DNA of 64,000 nt from an uncultured Olsenella sp. (GCA_900316105.1 ONBR01000007.1:32265-96264); one strand, 5' to 3'. Positions 1-8,945 are shown, counted from the first letter of the stretch. The notes: a model not told the origin generated them from the letters alone. Program-made: numbers and translations.

Positions 1-983
1 TCAAGGCCCAGGGCGCCATCGACGGCTCCGAGGCAAAGACCGCTGAGGCCATCGAGAAGCACTTCGTGGCTGTCTCCACCAATGCAGAGGAGATCAAGAA
101 GTTTGGCATCGACCCCGCCAACGCCTTTGGCTTCTGGAACTGGGTCGGTGGCCGTTATTCCGTCGACGCAGCAGTCGGCCTGTCCCTGATCGTTGCATAT
201 GGCCCCAAGGTCTTCGAGGAGCTCCTCTCTGGCTTCCATGCCATGGACACCTACTTCCTCGAGACCCCCTTGGAGGAGAACGTTGTCGCCCTCATGGGCC
301 TCATCAACGTCTGGTACGCCAACTTCTATGGCGCCGAGAGCCATGCCATCCTGCCCTATGACCAGTACCTGCATCGCTTCCCCGCCTATCTGCAGCAGCT
401 GACCATGGAGTCCAACGGCAAGTCCACCCGCTGGGATGGCACCCCCGTCACATCAAAGACCGGCGAGATCTACTGGGGCGAGCCTGGCACCAACGGCCAG
501 CACTCCTTCTATCAGCTGATTCACCAGGGCACTCACGTGATTCCTGCCGACTTCATCGCCTTTGTGAATACCCCCAACCCCAATAAGGATGGGGACCAGG
601 ATGTCCATGAGGTCTTCCTTGCCAACTTCCTGGCTCAGACCAAGGCGCTTGCCTTTGGCAAGACTGCCGACGAGGTCCGTGCCGAGGGCACTGCCGAGTG
701 GATGGTCCCTGCCCGCGTCTTTGAGGGCAACCGTCCCACGACCTCAATCTTTGGCGAGGAGCTCACGCCGTACGCACTGGGCGAGCTCATTGCGCTCTAC
801 GAGCACATCACCTTCGTCGAGGGCACGGTCTGGGGCCTCGACTCCTATGACCAGTGGGGCGTCGAGCTGGGCAAGCAGCTGGCAAAGAAGATCACCCCTG
901 CCTTCCACGACGACGCAGCCCTGGCCGACCAGGACGCAAGCACCAAGGCACTCATGAACTACTATCGTGCCCACAGGAAGTAA
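1..983 (+). CDS. pgi: glucose-6-phosphate isomerase, 5'-truncated by window edge
   Basis: This is the C-terminal part (about 326 codons) of phosphoglucose isomerase, the cytosolic enzyme that interconverts glucose-6-phosphate and fructose-6-phosphate. The frame is open from base 3, so the true start lies upstream of the window and the ATG near base 84 is internal. Family hallmarks seen are [15 protein letters not shown] with the catalytic Glu, the His in [13 protein letters not shown], and the C-terminal Lys in [14 protein letters not shown]. The product links glycolysis to the glycogen cluster further downstream, although it is not in the same operon. A strong hairpin follows the stop codon. 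Identity is certain; only the missing N-terminus limits the description. Confidence 0.96.
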   Translation, partial: KAQGAIDGSEAKTAEAIEKHFVAVSTNAEEIKKFGIDPANAFGFWNWVGGRYSVDAAVGLSLIVAYGPKVFEELLSGFHAMDTYFLETPLEENVVALMGLINVWYANFYGAESHAILPYDQYLHRFPAYLQQLTMESNGKSTRWDGTPVTSKTGEIYWGEPGTNGQHSFYQLIHQGTHVIPADFIAFVNTPNPNKDGDQDVHEVFLANFLAQTKALAFGKTADEVRAEGTAEWMVPARVFEGNRPTTSIFGEELTPYALGELIALYEHITFVEGTVWGLDSYDQWGVELGKQLAKKITPAFHDDAALADQDASTKALMNYYRAHRK

Positions 984-994
984 GCGCTAACTTT

Positions 995-1028
995 GGCGGG
1001 GTCGTCCGAGTTTCTCGGCGACCCCGCC
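995..1028 (+). terminator. hairpin after pgi
   Basis: GGCGGGGTCG at 995-1004 pairs perfectly with CGACCCCGCC at 1019-1028, and the stem continues as CCGAG/CTCGG around a TTT loop with one bulged T. There is no T-run afterwards, so termination may be inefficient or factor-assisted. The hairpin sits between pgi and the next gene and argues against a translation start upstream of it. Confidence 0.6.
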
Positions 1029-1049
1029 GTCCCTCGGGGGAGCCTGCTC

Positions 1050-2216
1050 GTGGATTATCATTTTGCCTACGTGCACCTGTATAACGAACTGAACCTGGGG
1101 TCCATGGGGCTTCTGGTCTTCATCATGCTGAGGGCGAGAAAGACCCTGGGTGACAGTATCGCCAACCGCGCCCTGCAGGGGGCCTTGGGGGCCAGCATGG
1201 CCTTCGTTGCCACGGATGCACTTTTCTCCCTTTGCTACAACAATTTTCTGCCCAATATTCCTTCGGTGCAGATGCTTTTGAAGACCCTCTACTTCTTCAG
1301 TACTACGGGCATGTGCTGGCAGTGGCTCGTCTACTTTGAGGCCATCCAGGGGAGGACCTACGTCTTCAACTGGTCATGGCGACGCTTGGCGCTCATCCCC
1401 TTCTACGTTCATATCGTTCTTTTGATAATCAACTGGAACACGGGCATACTCTTCGGCTACCCGGATGGCCTTACCTATACGCGTGGTCCCTACTTCGGAG
1501 TCCAGTATCTCCTCGCCTATCCCTATGCCATCTACGCCGCGGTGGACACGCTCCGTCGTGCCTTCAAGGACAAGAACTACCTGGATCGCGGGCGACTGCT
1601 CATGCTGGGAATCTTTCCCCTGATACCAGGGGCATGCGGCATCATCCAGCTCCTCTGGAGCTGGATTCCCGTTGCCTGCCAGGGCGTGAGCTTGGAGGCG
1701 CTGGTACTCTACGTGACGCTTGCAGACGAGGCCGCCTCCCGAGACCCCCTGACGGGCCTGAATAACCGCAGGCAGGTCCTTCGGTCGGTCAAGAACGCCC
1801 TGGATGAGTGCGAGAGCGAAGGCAAGGTGGCCTGGTTTATCATCGTCGATGTGGATTACTTCAAGCACATCAACGACACCTACGGGCATGTGGAGGGCGA
1901 CGAGGCCCTGAGAGTGGTTGCAAGGGCCATTTTGCAGGGTGCCAAAGACTCCGGACTGTCTTGTGCCGTCGGTCGCTATGGTGGCGACGAGTTCGTGCTC
2001 TTGGCAGGGGAGGACGCAGAAGACGATACCGCGCTGATCAAGAAGGCCGTGGTAAATGCCCTGAACCGGGCTAACGACTCTGGCGAGAGGCCCTATCGCA
2101 TAACCCTGAGCATGGGCGCGACCCGCTTGGAGCCTGGAGACACCGTGGCATCGCTCGTGGCTCGTGCTGATGAGGTCATGTACGCCGAGAAGGCAGTCCA
2201 CCATAGCAGGTCGTAA
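1050..2216 (+). CDS. membrane-bound diguanylate cyclase (GGDEF)
   Basis: A 388-residue protein with several hydrophobic N-terminal segments (about residues 5-225) and a C-terminal GGDEF domain that would make cyclic di-GMP from two GTP. The active-site motif is a perfect GGDEF at residues 311-315, preceded by a typical DPLTGLNNRR start of domain and DVDYFKHINDTYGH. No RxxD inhibitory site is seen five residues before GGDEF, so product inhibition may be absent. I chose GTG at 1050 because GGGGGAG lies 7 nt upstream; an in-frame TTG at 993 would place the start before the terminator hairpin and has no ribosome-binding site. The membrane part is a probable signal sensor of unknown ligand. Confidence 0.88.
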   Translation: MDYHFAYVHLYNELNLGSMGLLVFIMLRARKTLGDSIANRALQGALGASMAFVATDALFSLCYNNFLPNIPSVQMLLKTLYFFSTTGMCWQWLVYFEAIQGRTYVFNWSWRRLALIPFYVHIVLLIINWNTGILFGYPDGLTYTRGPYFGVQYLLAYPYAIYAAVDTLRRAFKDKNYLDRGRLLMLGIFPLIPGACGIIQLLWSWIPVACQGVSLEALVLYVTLADEAASRDPLTGLNNRRQVLRSVKNALDECESEGKVAWFIIVDVDYFKHINDTYGHVEGDEALRVVARAILQGAKDSGLSCAVGRYGGDEFVLLAGEDAEDDTALIKKAVVNALNRANDSGERPYRITLSMGATRLEPGDTVASLVARADEVMYAEKAVHHSRS

Positions 2217-2220
2217 TCCA

Positions 2221-2274
2221 GATATCCATAGGGGGTACTCCCTTATGGATAAGGGGTACTCCCTTTTGGATATC
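2221..2274. repeat. 54-bp palindromic element between convergent genes
   Basis: GATATCCA at 2221-2228 is inverted as TGGATATC at 2267-2274, and the inside holds two direct copies of GGGGTACTCCCTT. The element fills the gap between the plus-strand cyclase gene and the minus-strand radical SAM gene, so a bidirectional terminator is the simplest role. Confidence 0.6.
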
Positions 2275-2276
2275 AC

Positions 2277-3146
2277 TCAGCAGTTGCCGACAAAGACCTG
2301 GTCCAGGTGCTCGCGGGCGATGTCTGCCAGATGGTAGACCTGGTCCACGGGTGTGGGCGGGCGGTCCTGCATATGCCAGCGGGGAAAGAAGCGGGTCACG
2401 TGAAGGACGACCTTTGGGTCCACGCCAGCAAGCCAGTTGGCGATGGCGCGCACCTCTTCCTCGCTGTCGTTCACGCCTGGCACGATCAGGGTAGTGACCT
2501 CCAGGTGACAGCTGGGCTCGGCGCCCAGGCGCCTGATGGTCTCCTTGACGGTCGCGAGTTCGCCGCCATAACTCTGATAGACCTTTGGGTCAAAGGTCTT
2601 TAGGTCGATGTTCGCCGCGTCAATTAGTGGGGCAAGGACATCGATTACCTGGGCATTCGCGCATCCATTGGAGACAAGAACGTTTGCAAGGCCGACTTCG
2701 TGGGCGAGCCGTCCCACGTCTCGCACGTACTCCCAACAGACGAGGGGTTCGTTGTAGGTGTGGGCGATGCCGATGACGTGGGGGTCACGGGCGTGCTCCC
2801 GCAGGGTGAGTGCGACCAGCTCCTTTGGTGAGACCTCCTGCCAGGGGACGTCGTATGCGCCTACCTGGGATATCTGCCAGTTCTGGCAGAAGGGGCAGTG
2901 GAAGTTGCAGCCGTAGCTGCCGACTGACAGGAGGTAGGAGCCTGGGTGCCAGCAAGCCAGGGGCTTCTTTTCCACGGGGTCCAGGGCCAGCGAGGTCAGA
3001 CGTCCGTAAGCCTTCGGGATGACGGCGGCGTCCGTAGCGACCCTGGTTCGGCAGGCACCTGCCTGGCCCGGGGCCAGGCGGCAGGCTCGCGGGCAGACGG
3101 GGCAGGTCAGGCGGGCGGACGCATGGGATTCTTTCGATTCGCTCAC
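2277..3146 (-). CDS. amrS: AmmeMemoRadiSam system radical SAM enzyme
   Basis: A 289-residue radical SAM protein with the [4Fe-4S]/SAM motif CX3CX2C at Cys80, Cys84 and Cys87 (CNFHCPFC), followed by an IGIAHTYNEPL stretch typical of the PflA-like AmrS family. Extra cysteines at positions 15, 18, 22 and 32 could bind a second metal centre. Its start overlaps the end of the Memo/AMMECR1 gene by 4 nt, so the two are translationally coupled. The trio radical SAM, Memo and AMMECR1 recurs together in many anaerobes, but its reaction is not established, so only the family and the association are firm. Confidence 0.9.
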   Translation of the reverse strand: MSESKESHASARLTCPVCPRACRLAPGQAGACRTRVATDAAVIPKAYGRLTSLALDPVEKKPLACWHPGSYLLSVGSYGCNFHCPFCQNWQISQVGAYDVPWQEVSPKELVALTLREHARDPHVIGIAHTYNEPLVCWEYVRDVGRLAHEVGLANVLVSNGCANAQVIDVLAPLIDAANIDLKTFDPKVYQSYGGELATVKETIRRLGAEPSCHLEVTTLIVPGVNDSEEEVRAIANWLAGVDPKVVLHVTRFFPRWHMQDRPPTPVDQVYHLADIAREHLDQVFVGNC

Positions 3147-4588
3147 GTGTGTCGCACCACCTCAAAGCGCTCAAGATGCCAGTCGTCGTTCCCAAGGTCG
3201 ATGTCGCCTTTGCGCGCGGCTATGCTGACCTGCTCCTCTATCGAGTCGACACCGTCCAGGTCGGGTAGGAGAAGTCCCCTGCGCCCATCGTTGGTCGAGA
3301 CGATGACGCCGTAGCGCCTGGGGTCAAGCTCTCTGGGGCTGTCGATGGTCTCGGGCTCACTCAGGACGTCCACGCTGTATACCAGCTCGGGAAGTTCGTC
3401 TTCGCTGACGGGAGGGAAGCGCGGGTCGCGGGAGCATGCGCTTACGGCGTTGTCGCAGATTTCCTGGCCAAGCGTTGCCTTGGTGGGGAGGATGGTGCCG
3501 ATGCAACCGCGGAGCTCACCGTCCTTGTGGAGGGAGACGAAGCATCCGGCCCTGCTGTCGATGGCCTCTGCGGGCAGTCGGGCGTCTAAGAAGGCCAAGT
3601 CGGTGGGGCTTGTCGCATCGGTGCGCTCCCCAAAGGTCACATAGCGTTCGGTGGCAAGACGTGCCAGCTTTACCAGGGGGTCCTCCGCATCCTTGCGGCG
3701 ACGCATGTCCTGGGTGTGCCAAGCGATGTACTGAGCTCGGAAGTCCCTGTCCTCGTCGCTGCCCTCCTGGCCAGTTGGGGTGAATGCCGCGACACCGTAA
3801 CCCACGCCAAAGGGACCCTCGTGACTCAGGAGTTCGGCCTTCACCGGGGTACGGTCCAGGGCGCCAGCCATGATCTGGAAACTGCGGAGCCCGCACTCGG
3901 CCGCACGCTCGGCAAAGCTCGGGTCGACGGTCAGGAGCTTCAGGAAGTCACCTGTCCCGAAGGCTTCGCAGGCCAGCTCGTCGAACTGCGGGCCTTCCGG
4001 AGCGAATCCGTAGGGGCCATCGTCTGTGAGCTTGTGAGAAAGATCCCCCGAGGCCACGTATACGACGCGCTTCCCCAGGACGTCAGCCACCTTTTGGACC
4101 AGCTGGCCCAGCTGGTAATGGGCGGCGGGAGAAAGTCCAGAAAGGCCCATGCGCACGACCTTGAAGTCCTGGGTCCGCCCCGCCTCCTCGTAGGCCCCCT
4201 GGATGAAGTGGAGGGGAAGCATGGTTCCGTGGTCCAGGCTGGGGTCACGCTCACCCATGGTCCCTGCGGCAAGGCCGTCCGCATCGGCTGCGGCGCAGAG
4301 GGCGCTGACGAAGACCTGGTCGTAGTCTGCCTGGTAGCGGGCCTGAGGAGCGCCAAAGCGGGCGAAGCTCCCCTTGGCCCCGGCGCCGGGCGAGATGTGC
4401 AGGTAGTCACGGTACATGATGGAGTGGGGAGATGAGATCACGATGGTCTGCGGCGCCAGCTCGCAGATGCGGCGGGCGACCTCCTGGTAGGCGTCGATGG
4501 TGCGTTGGATGCCCCGCTCCTCCCCGCGACCGACGGCGGGAATGATGAGCGGCGGATGCGGAACGGCAAAGGCGGCAAGTAGGGCCAT
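3143..4588 (-). CDS. Memo/LigB-like and AMMECR1 fusion protein (AmmeMemoRadiSam A/B)
   Basis: A 481-residue fusion. The N-terminal ~270 residues resemble class III extradiol dioxygenase/Memo proteins (PHPPLIIPAVGRGEE start, SSPHS motif, ASGDLSHKLT metal-ligand region). The C-terminal ~180 residues are an AMMECR1 domain (RAGCFVSLHKDGELRGCIGT, and DLDGVDSIEEQVSIAARKG near the end). The first AMMECR1 motif matches the LRGCIG signature. The start is ATG at 4588 with AGGAGG 9 nt upstream; a TTG at 4597 lies immediately after that site and is less likely. The gene is 94 nt downstream of adenine deaminase and overlaps the radical SAM gene by 4 nt. The substrate is unknown. Confidence 0.88.
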   Translation of the reverse strand: MALLAAFAVPHPPLIIPAVGRGEERGIQRTIDAYQEVARRICELAPQTIVISSPHSIMYRDYLHISPGAGAKGSFARFGAPQARYQADYDQVFVSALCAAADADGLAAGTMGERDPSLDHGTMLPLHFIQGAYEEAGRTQDFKVVRMGLSGLSPAAHYQLGQLVQKVADVLGKRVVYVASGDLSHKLTDDGPYGFAPEGPQFDELACEAFGTGDFLKLLTVDPSFAERAAECGLRSFQIMAGALDRTPVKAELLSHEGPFGVGYGVAAFTPTGQEGSDEDRDFRAQYIAWHTQDMRRRKDAEDPLVKLARLATERYVTFGERTDATSPTDLAFLDARLPAEAIDSRAGCFVSLHKDGELRGCIGTILPTKATLGQEICDNAVSACSRDPRFPPVSEDELPELVYSVDVLSEPETIDSPRELDPRRYGVIVSTNDGRRGLLLPDLDGVDSIEEQVSIAARKGDIDLGNDDWHLERFEVVRHT

Positions 4589-4682
4589 GGAAACCAACCT
4601 CCTGGCTTGTGGCGGAAGCGAGGGCCCACCCCAAGGAGCGCGCCCTCTACAGTCATTTTCCCACCTAGGAGTGGTGCTGACG

Positions 4683-6494
4683 TCACTCCACGACGAGCGG
4701 CTCCATCTGGAAGGTCAGGCAATTCACGTAGCCCCGATTGGTCTGCCTGAGGACGGGGACGCATGCCAGGGACATGACGCCCATGGTCATGAAGGGGGAG
4801 GGGAGCTTGCAGCCCATCTGGCGCCAGGCCTCCTGGACCTGCGAGACCTGGGCGGCAACATCCTCCACCCGCCCTGTGCTCAAGAGGCCGCACACGGGAA
4901 GCTCCACCAGGGCCAGGACCTTGCCGTCCTGGACGGCCACCTCGCCGCCCCCGCAGGCCTCCAACGTTCGTGCCGCCAGGACCATGTCGGCATCATTGTC
5001 GCCCATGACCAGGAGGTTGTGGGCGTCGTGGCTGACCGTCTGGGCCAGGGCCCCATGGATGCCGAAGCCCGTGGCGAAGCCGTGGGAGTAGGTGCCCTTG
5101 CTGCCGTGGTGACGGTCGAAGACGCAGAGCTTCAGGATGTCGTGGGCGGGGTCGGCCTGGAGCTTGCCGCCCTGGACGGGGACCTCCACTATGGCGTCCT
5201 GGGTCAGGGTGTCGCCCGCCTTGATGCCGATGGCCCTCACCTTGGCAGTGCCGTCGGGCTTGTCGCAGGGGAAGTCGAACGCCCGGGGCGTCAAGAGGTC
5301 GCCCAGCTCCATGGTATGGGTCATGAAGTCGGGCCAGGCAAAGGGCTCCACTGCAAAGAGGGCCTTGCCCTCCTGGGCCACCAGCCGGCCGTCAATCCAG
5401 ACCATCTGGGCCTGGAAGTCGGTGAGATCCTGCCAGAGGACGATGTCGGCGCACTTGCCGGGGGCGATGGCACCCAGGTCCTGGGCCTGGCCAAAGTAAG
5501 TCGCCATGTTGAGGGTTGCCATCTGGACGGCCGTGACCCCGTCCAGCCCCAGGCGGACGGCCTCGCGCAGGACCCGGTCCATGTGGCCGTCGCTCACGAT
5601 GGTGTTGGGGTGGCAGTCGTCGGTGCAGAGGAGGCAGAGCCGGGTGTCCACGCCGCTCTGGACAAGCTGGGGCAGGTAGCCCGGGAGGTTGAGCCAGGCG
5701 GACCCCAGGCGGAGTTGGGCGTACATGCCCAGGCGGAGCTTGGCCAGGACGTCATCGAAGGACCCCGACTCGTGGCAGGACGAGACCCCGGCAGCGATGT
5801 AGGCGTTGAGCCCCCGGTCGGTGTCGGTGGTCACGTAGTGGCCGGTTACGACCCGGTCGGCCTTGAGGGTCTCGCGGATCTCGTCCATGGGGCGGGTCTC
5901 GTCGGAGAGGACGCCCGGGAAGTTCATCATCTCGCCCAGCCCCACGGTGGCGGGCCAGGTCATGGTCTGGGCGATGTCCGTTGCATCGATGTCGGCACCC
6001 GTGTCCTCCACCCCCGTGACGGCGGGCACGCAGGAGGGCGGGGTCAACATGACCTTCAGGGGGACCCTCTCGGCGTCCTCCCACATGGCCCTCACGCCCT
6101 CCAGGCCACGGACGTTGGCCACCTCGTGGGGGTCGGCGTAGATGCCAGTGGTCCCATGGGGTACGACCCCGCGGGCGTACTCGGAGGGGCCCACCATGGA
6201 GGACTCGATGTGGATGTGGGAGTCCATGAGGCCAGGCGTGGCATAGAGGCCGTGGCCGTCCACCAGCTGGGTCTTGGGCCCAATGCAATGGTCGGCCGTA
6301 TGGCCGGGCAGGGCCACGTAGGCGACTCTGCCCTCGGCCAGGGCGATGTCCGTGTGGTCCAGGACCTCGTGGGTGGTAACGGACACCAGGCGAACGTCCT
6401 TGATTACCGTATCCGCTGGTATCTGTCCCTGGGCCACCCCGACCAGGGTGTCATTGCATTCCCACAGGGGCTTCCTGCAATAGTGGTTGATCAT
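4683..6494 (-). CDS. ade: adenine deaminase
   Basis: A 603-residue amidohydrolase that deaminates adenine to hypoxanthine in purine salvage. Metal-binding DSHIHIESS lies at residues 91-99, followed by VVPHGTTGIYADPHEVANV, and LCTDDCHPN carries the later Asp ligand. Length and motif order match the bacterial Ade family rather than adenosine deaminase. GGGAGG precedes the ATG by 5 nt. It is the first gene of a likely three-gene unit with the Memo/AMMECR1 and radical SAM genes; whether that proximity is functional is unclear. A short inverted repeat, CTATC/GATAG, lies about 40 nt upstream in the presumed promoter. Confidence 0.95.
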   Translation of the reverse strand: MINHYCRKPLWECNDTLVGVAQGQIPADTVIKDVRLVSVTTHEVLDHTDIALAEGRVAYVALPGHTADHCIGPKTQLVDGHGLYATPGLMDSHIHIESSMVGPSEYARGVVPHGTTGIYADPHEVANVRGLEGVRAMWEDAERVPLKVMLTPPSCVPAVTGVEDTGADIDATDIAQTMTWPATVGLGEMMNFPGVLSDETRPMDEIRETLKADRVVTGHYVTTDTDRGLNAYIAAGVSSCHESGSFDDVLAKLRLGMYAQLRLGSAWLNLPGYLPQLVQSGVDTRLCLLCTDDCHPNTIVSDGHMDRVLREAVRLGLDGVTAVQMATLNMATYFGQAQDLGAIAPGKCADIVLWQDLTDFQAQMVWIDGRLVAQEGKALFAVEPFAWPDFMTHTMELGDLLTPRAFDFPCDKPDGTAKVRAIGIKAGDTLTQDAIVEVPVQGGKLQADPAHDILKLCVFDRHHGSKGTYSHGFATGFGIHGALAQTVSHDAHNLLVMGDNDADMVLAARTLEACGGGEVAVQDGKVLALVELPVCGLLSTGRVEDVAAQVSQVQEAWRQMGCKLPSPFMTMGVMSLACVPVLRQTNRGYVNCLTFQMEPLVVE

Positions 6495-6599
6495 GGCGGC
6501 CTCCCGACGTTCGGCGTATCCTACCTATCCTGTACGATAGCCTAGCGAACATGGCCCTCCACCGCCAGATGACAGTCGACGTGACGGGGGGCGGCGCGT

Positions 6600-6718
6600 G
6601 ACAAGAGCGTGACAGGGGACCCTCTTGACATACAAGGAGGGCCCGGTCCTCTTCGCCAGGGCTCCAAGAGATAGGTCTCCCCAGCCTGAGGGAACCGTCA
6701 CCCTGTCACGGTCCGATG
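6600..6718. repeat. dispersed intergenic repeat, copy A
   Basis: This intergenic stretch between ade and the DUF2798 gene shares about 80 bp with copy B at 8946-9083. Shared words include ACAAGGAGGGCCCGGT, CGCCAGGGCTCCAAGAG and AGATAGGTC, and both copies are edged by GTGACA/TGTCA-type sequence. No coding potential is apparent, and the two copies flank the DUF2798 and MFS genes in direct orientation. Confidence 0.75.
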
Positions 6719-6724
6719 TTCCTC

Positions 6725-7279
6725 CTAGTCCTCGGCCTCGGCCAGACGGGCGGGAGCGGTCGCGTCCTTATTTACGCCCACGCCCGCGAAGACGGTCCGG
6801 ATGAGGAGCCGGCTCAGGGGGGGCGCGCCGAACATGTTCCAGAAGAAGGCCATGGGGAAGTTCTTGATGACGGTGCCCACCCAGATGGCAGGAAGCTGGC
6901 TAATGGGGTTGCCCGCCAGGATCACGTTGAAGAGAATCGCTGCCACCAGGCTCATGGTGGGACACATGACCATGACCGTGCAGGCCTGGCGGGTGCAGCG
7001 GCAGAGGAAGGCGTTGTCCCTCTGGGGGTCGACGTAGCGGCTGGCCATGTAGCCGCCCAGGCGATTGCCAAAGAGGCAGGAGAAGAGCTCCACGAAGAGC
7101 CACATGTAGGCCGCCTCCTGGAGAGCGCCCAGGAAGACTTCGTTGGTCATGTTGGAGAAGCCGCCGACCATGGTGGGGTAGCCCAGCTTCCAGGCCACGT
7201 TGTAGACCTCCATCCCGTAGGCCATGGTGATGGACATGAGAATGCCAAAGATTACTCCCTGCTGGCGGTTCTTGGGCAT
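6725..7279 (-). CDS. DUF2798 family membrane protein
   Basis: A 184-residue integral membrane protein with about four hydrophobic segments arranged as two similar halves (GVIFGILMSITMAYGMEVYN and the TVMVMCPTMSLVAAILFNVI region), the layout of DUF2798 proteins. Function is unknown in the family. I start it at the ATG at 7279, preceded by GGGAG; the frame stays open upstream to 7432 but that part is arginine-rich, contains the leader hairpin and lacks a ribosome-binding site. A terminator-like hairpin with seven U residues lies about 65 nt before the start, which suggests control by attenuation. The gene ends next to repeat copy A. Confidence 0.8.
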   Translation of the reverse strand: MPKNRQQGVIFGILMSITMAYGMEVYNVAWKLGYPTMVGGFSNMTNEVFLGALQEAAYMWLFVELFSCLFGNRLGGYMASRYVDPQRDNAFLCRCTRQACTVMVMCPTMSLVAAILFNVILAGNPISQLPAIWVGTVIKNFPMAFFWNMFGAPPLSRLLIRTVFAGVGVNKDATAPARLAEAED

Positions 7280-7342
7280 GCTGCCTTGCTCCCTTCTTGG
7301 TGTCCGGACCCGACGTCCGTGTCCGACTGGCACCAACGGCCG

Positions 7343-7382
7343 AAAAAAAGCGCGTCGGAGCCCGAGGGCCCCGATGCGCTTT
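7343..7382 (-). terminator. terminator-like attenuator in the DUF2798 leader
   Basis: Read on the minus strand, AAAGCGCATCGG pairs with CCGACGCGCTTT (one G-U pair) and is followed by seven T. It stands 64 nt before the ATG of the DUF2798 gene, inside its presumed leader, so it looks like a conditional terminator. Upstream, GGCG/CGCC and CGCCTTG/CAAGGCG share the same CGCC and would be mutually exclusive stems. Confidence 0.6.
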
Positions 7383-7575
7383 GCTCTGCGCCTTGTTCTT
7401 TTGACTGCTACACGCAAGGCGAACTCTAGCACCTACGCCAGGCAGGCTCACAGAATCGCGACAAAGTCATCGGGGTGGGAATGGGCCTCTTGTGCAGGGC
7501 GTGTCAAGAGAAAGGTCCCCATGACACATAGTGTCGGGCTTGTGACGATTTCATGTCCCGCACTCCCCAGCTTCC

Positions 7576-7581
7576 TATAAT
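7576..7581 (+). promoter_or_regulatory. -10 element for MFS gene
   Basis: A perfect TATAAT about 120 nt upstream of the MFS start codon. No convincing -35 hexamer is seen at 16-18 nt spacing, so this rests on the -10 box alone. Confidence 0.45.
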
Positions 7582-7701
7582 CCAAGCGTCAATGCGTGGC
7601 CCCAGCGGCGTAAGTCCGATTGATTGGTTTGGGGCCATTCGTCAGTAGGCATGTGTCGCTCTTTCGATGGCTCGCCGGTTTCGTCGAAAGGAATGCAGCA
7701 C

Positions 7702-8922
7702 ATGTCAGCACGGCAAGCACAGGTTCAGGTTGTCCAGACTGCCCGCTCGGGTGCGTCTGCAGAGCCCAAGCTCTGGACCTGCGACCTCGTCCTCATCATC
7801 CTGGTCAACCTCTGCGTATTCACCAACCACATCATGAGCCTGGCCACCTTCCCCTACTTCATCGTGAGCCTGGGCGGAACCGAGGCCCTGGCCGGCCTCT
7901 GTGCCACCTTCTTCTCGCTGGTCGCGGTCGTCATCCGTCCCTTCATCGGCTGGTGGCTGGACAACGGGGCCCGTCGGGTGGCCCTGGTCATCGGCCTGGT
8001 CCTCATGGGCCTGGCTCCTATGGGCTACCTTCTGGTGCCCACCCTCTCCGTTGTGGTCGTCCTGCGCATGATTCACGGTGCCGGCCTGTCCTTCTCCAAC
8101 TCGACGACCGCCACCGTGGCCTCCGACGTCATCTGCAAGCCTCGCTTTGGCGAGGGCATGGGCTACTTCGGCATGGCCACCGCCCTGGCCTCGGCCATCG
8201 CTCCCGCACTGGGCCTGGAGCTCATGGGCAACCTGGGGTTCGGGGCCCTCTTTGCCACGGCTGCCGGCATCGCTGCCCTTGGCCTGGTCCTCTTCCTCTT
8301 CATCCGGGTGCCCAAGCCCCAGGTAGAGAAGAAGCCCCTCTCCCTCAAGGGCCTTGTCAACAAGGACTCCCTGCCAGCAACCGTCACCATGATGGTCTTC
8401 ATGCTGACCTTCGGCGCCTTGGAGAACTTCGTCGCCATCTACGCCAGCAACAACGGCCTGCCCTCGGGCTCCCTCTACTTCGTGATCATGAGCGTCATGC
8501 TTCTTCTGGTCCGCGTCTTCCTGGGCAAGATGGTTGACCAGAAGGGTGAGGCCTTCTTTGTTTACGCCTGCAACGCCTCCATGTTCTGCGCCTTCATGCT
8601 CCTGGCCTTCGTACCCAGCGCGGCAACCTTCTACCTCTCCGCCGCCCTGGCAGGCTTTGGCTTCGGCGGCCTGGAGCCTGCCCTCCAGTCCATGGCCGTC
8701 CACACCTCCACGGACGAGACCCGCGGGTCGGCCAACTCCACCTTCCTTTGTGGATACGACATCGGTTACGGCGTGGGCGGTGGCGTGGCGGGCTCCCTGA
8801 TCACGGGTGCGGGCTATCCCACCATGTGGGCCACGGTGGCCTTCGCCTGTGTGGTCTCGGTCCTGGTCTATGTCCTCTGGGCACGCAAGAGCGATACCAG
8901 CTTTACCAAGCGCCTGCGTTAG
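7702..8922 (+). CDS. MFS transporter
   Basis: A 406-residue polytopic membrane protein of the major facilitator superfamily with about twelve hydrophobic segments. The cytoplasmic loop between helices 2 and 3 reads GWWLDNGARR, a variant of the MFS GxLaDrxGrr signature, and a basic central loop (KPQVEKKPLSLKG) divides the two halves. The substrate cannot be told from sequence; drug or metabolite export is possible. ATG at 7702 has AAGGA 9 nt upstream; an in-frame ATG at 7693 is too close to that site. It stands alone between divergent DUF2798 and a second cyclase, flanked by dispersed repeats. Confidence 0.88.
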   Translation: MSARQAQVQVVQTARSGASAEPKLWTCDLVLIILVNLCVFTNHIMSLATFPYFIVSLGGTEALAGLCATFFSLVAVVIRPFIGWWLDNGARRVALVIGLVLMGLAPMGYLLVPTLSVVVVLRMIHGAGLSFSNSTTATVASDVICKPRFGEGMGYFGMATALASAIAPALGLELMGNLGFGALFATAAGIAALGLVLFLFIRVPKPQVEKKPLSLKGLVNKDSLPATVTMMVFMLTFGALENFVAIYASNNGLPSGSLYFVIMSVMLLLVRVFLGKMVDQKGEAFFVYACNASMFCAFMLLAFVPSAATFYLSAALAGFGFGGLEPALQSMAVHTSTDETRGSANSTFLCGYDIGYGVGGGVAGSLITGAGYPTMWATVAFACVVSVLVYVLWARKSDTSFTKRLR

Positions 8923-8945
8923 GCTCGCCGGGCCTAGCGCGGTGG

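Larger units (their letters stand above)
7280..7701. other. divergent intergenic region with leader and promoter elements
   Basis: This 422-bp gap separates the minus-strand DUF2798 gene from the plus-strand MFS gene. Toward the left it carries an attenuator-like leader (7343-7440 on the minus strand). Toward the right it has a perfect TATAAT at 7576-7581, followed by a leader stem TGGCCCCA/TGGGGCCA around 7597-7634. A TGTCA/TGACA inverted pair also lies at 7502-7525. No protein gene is evident. Confidence 0.6.

Noticed and set aside
993..1049. Earlier TTG start for the first diguanylate cyclase
   Set aside because: The frame would begin before the pgi terminator hairpin and lacks a ribosome-binding site, whereas GTG 1050 has GGGGGAG at good spacing.
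7415..7440. Fluoride riboswitch-like GGCG...GTTCGCC on the minus strand
   Set aside because: The hairpin loop is too long, and the downstream pseudoknot and TGATGACTCC-type sequence of the crcB motif are absent.
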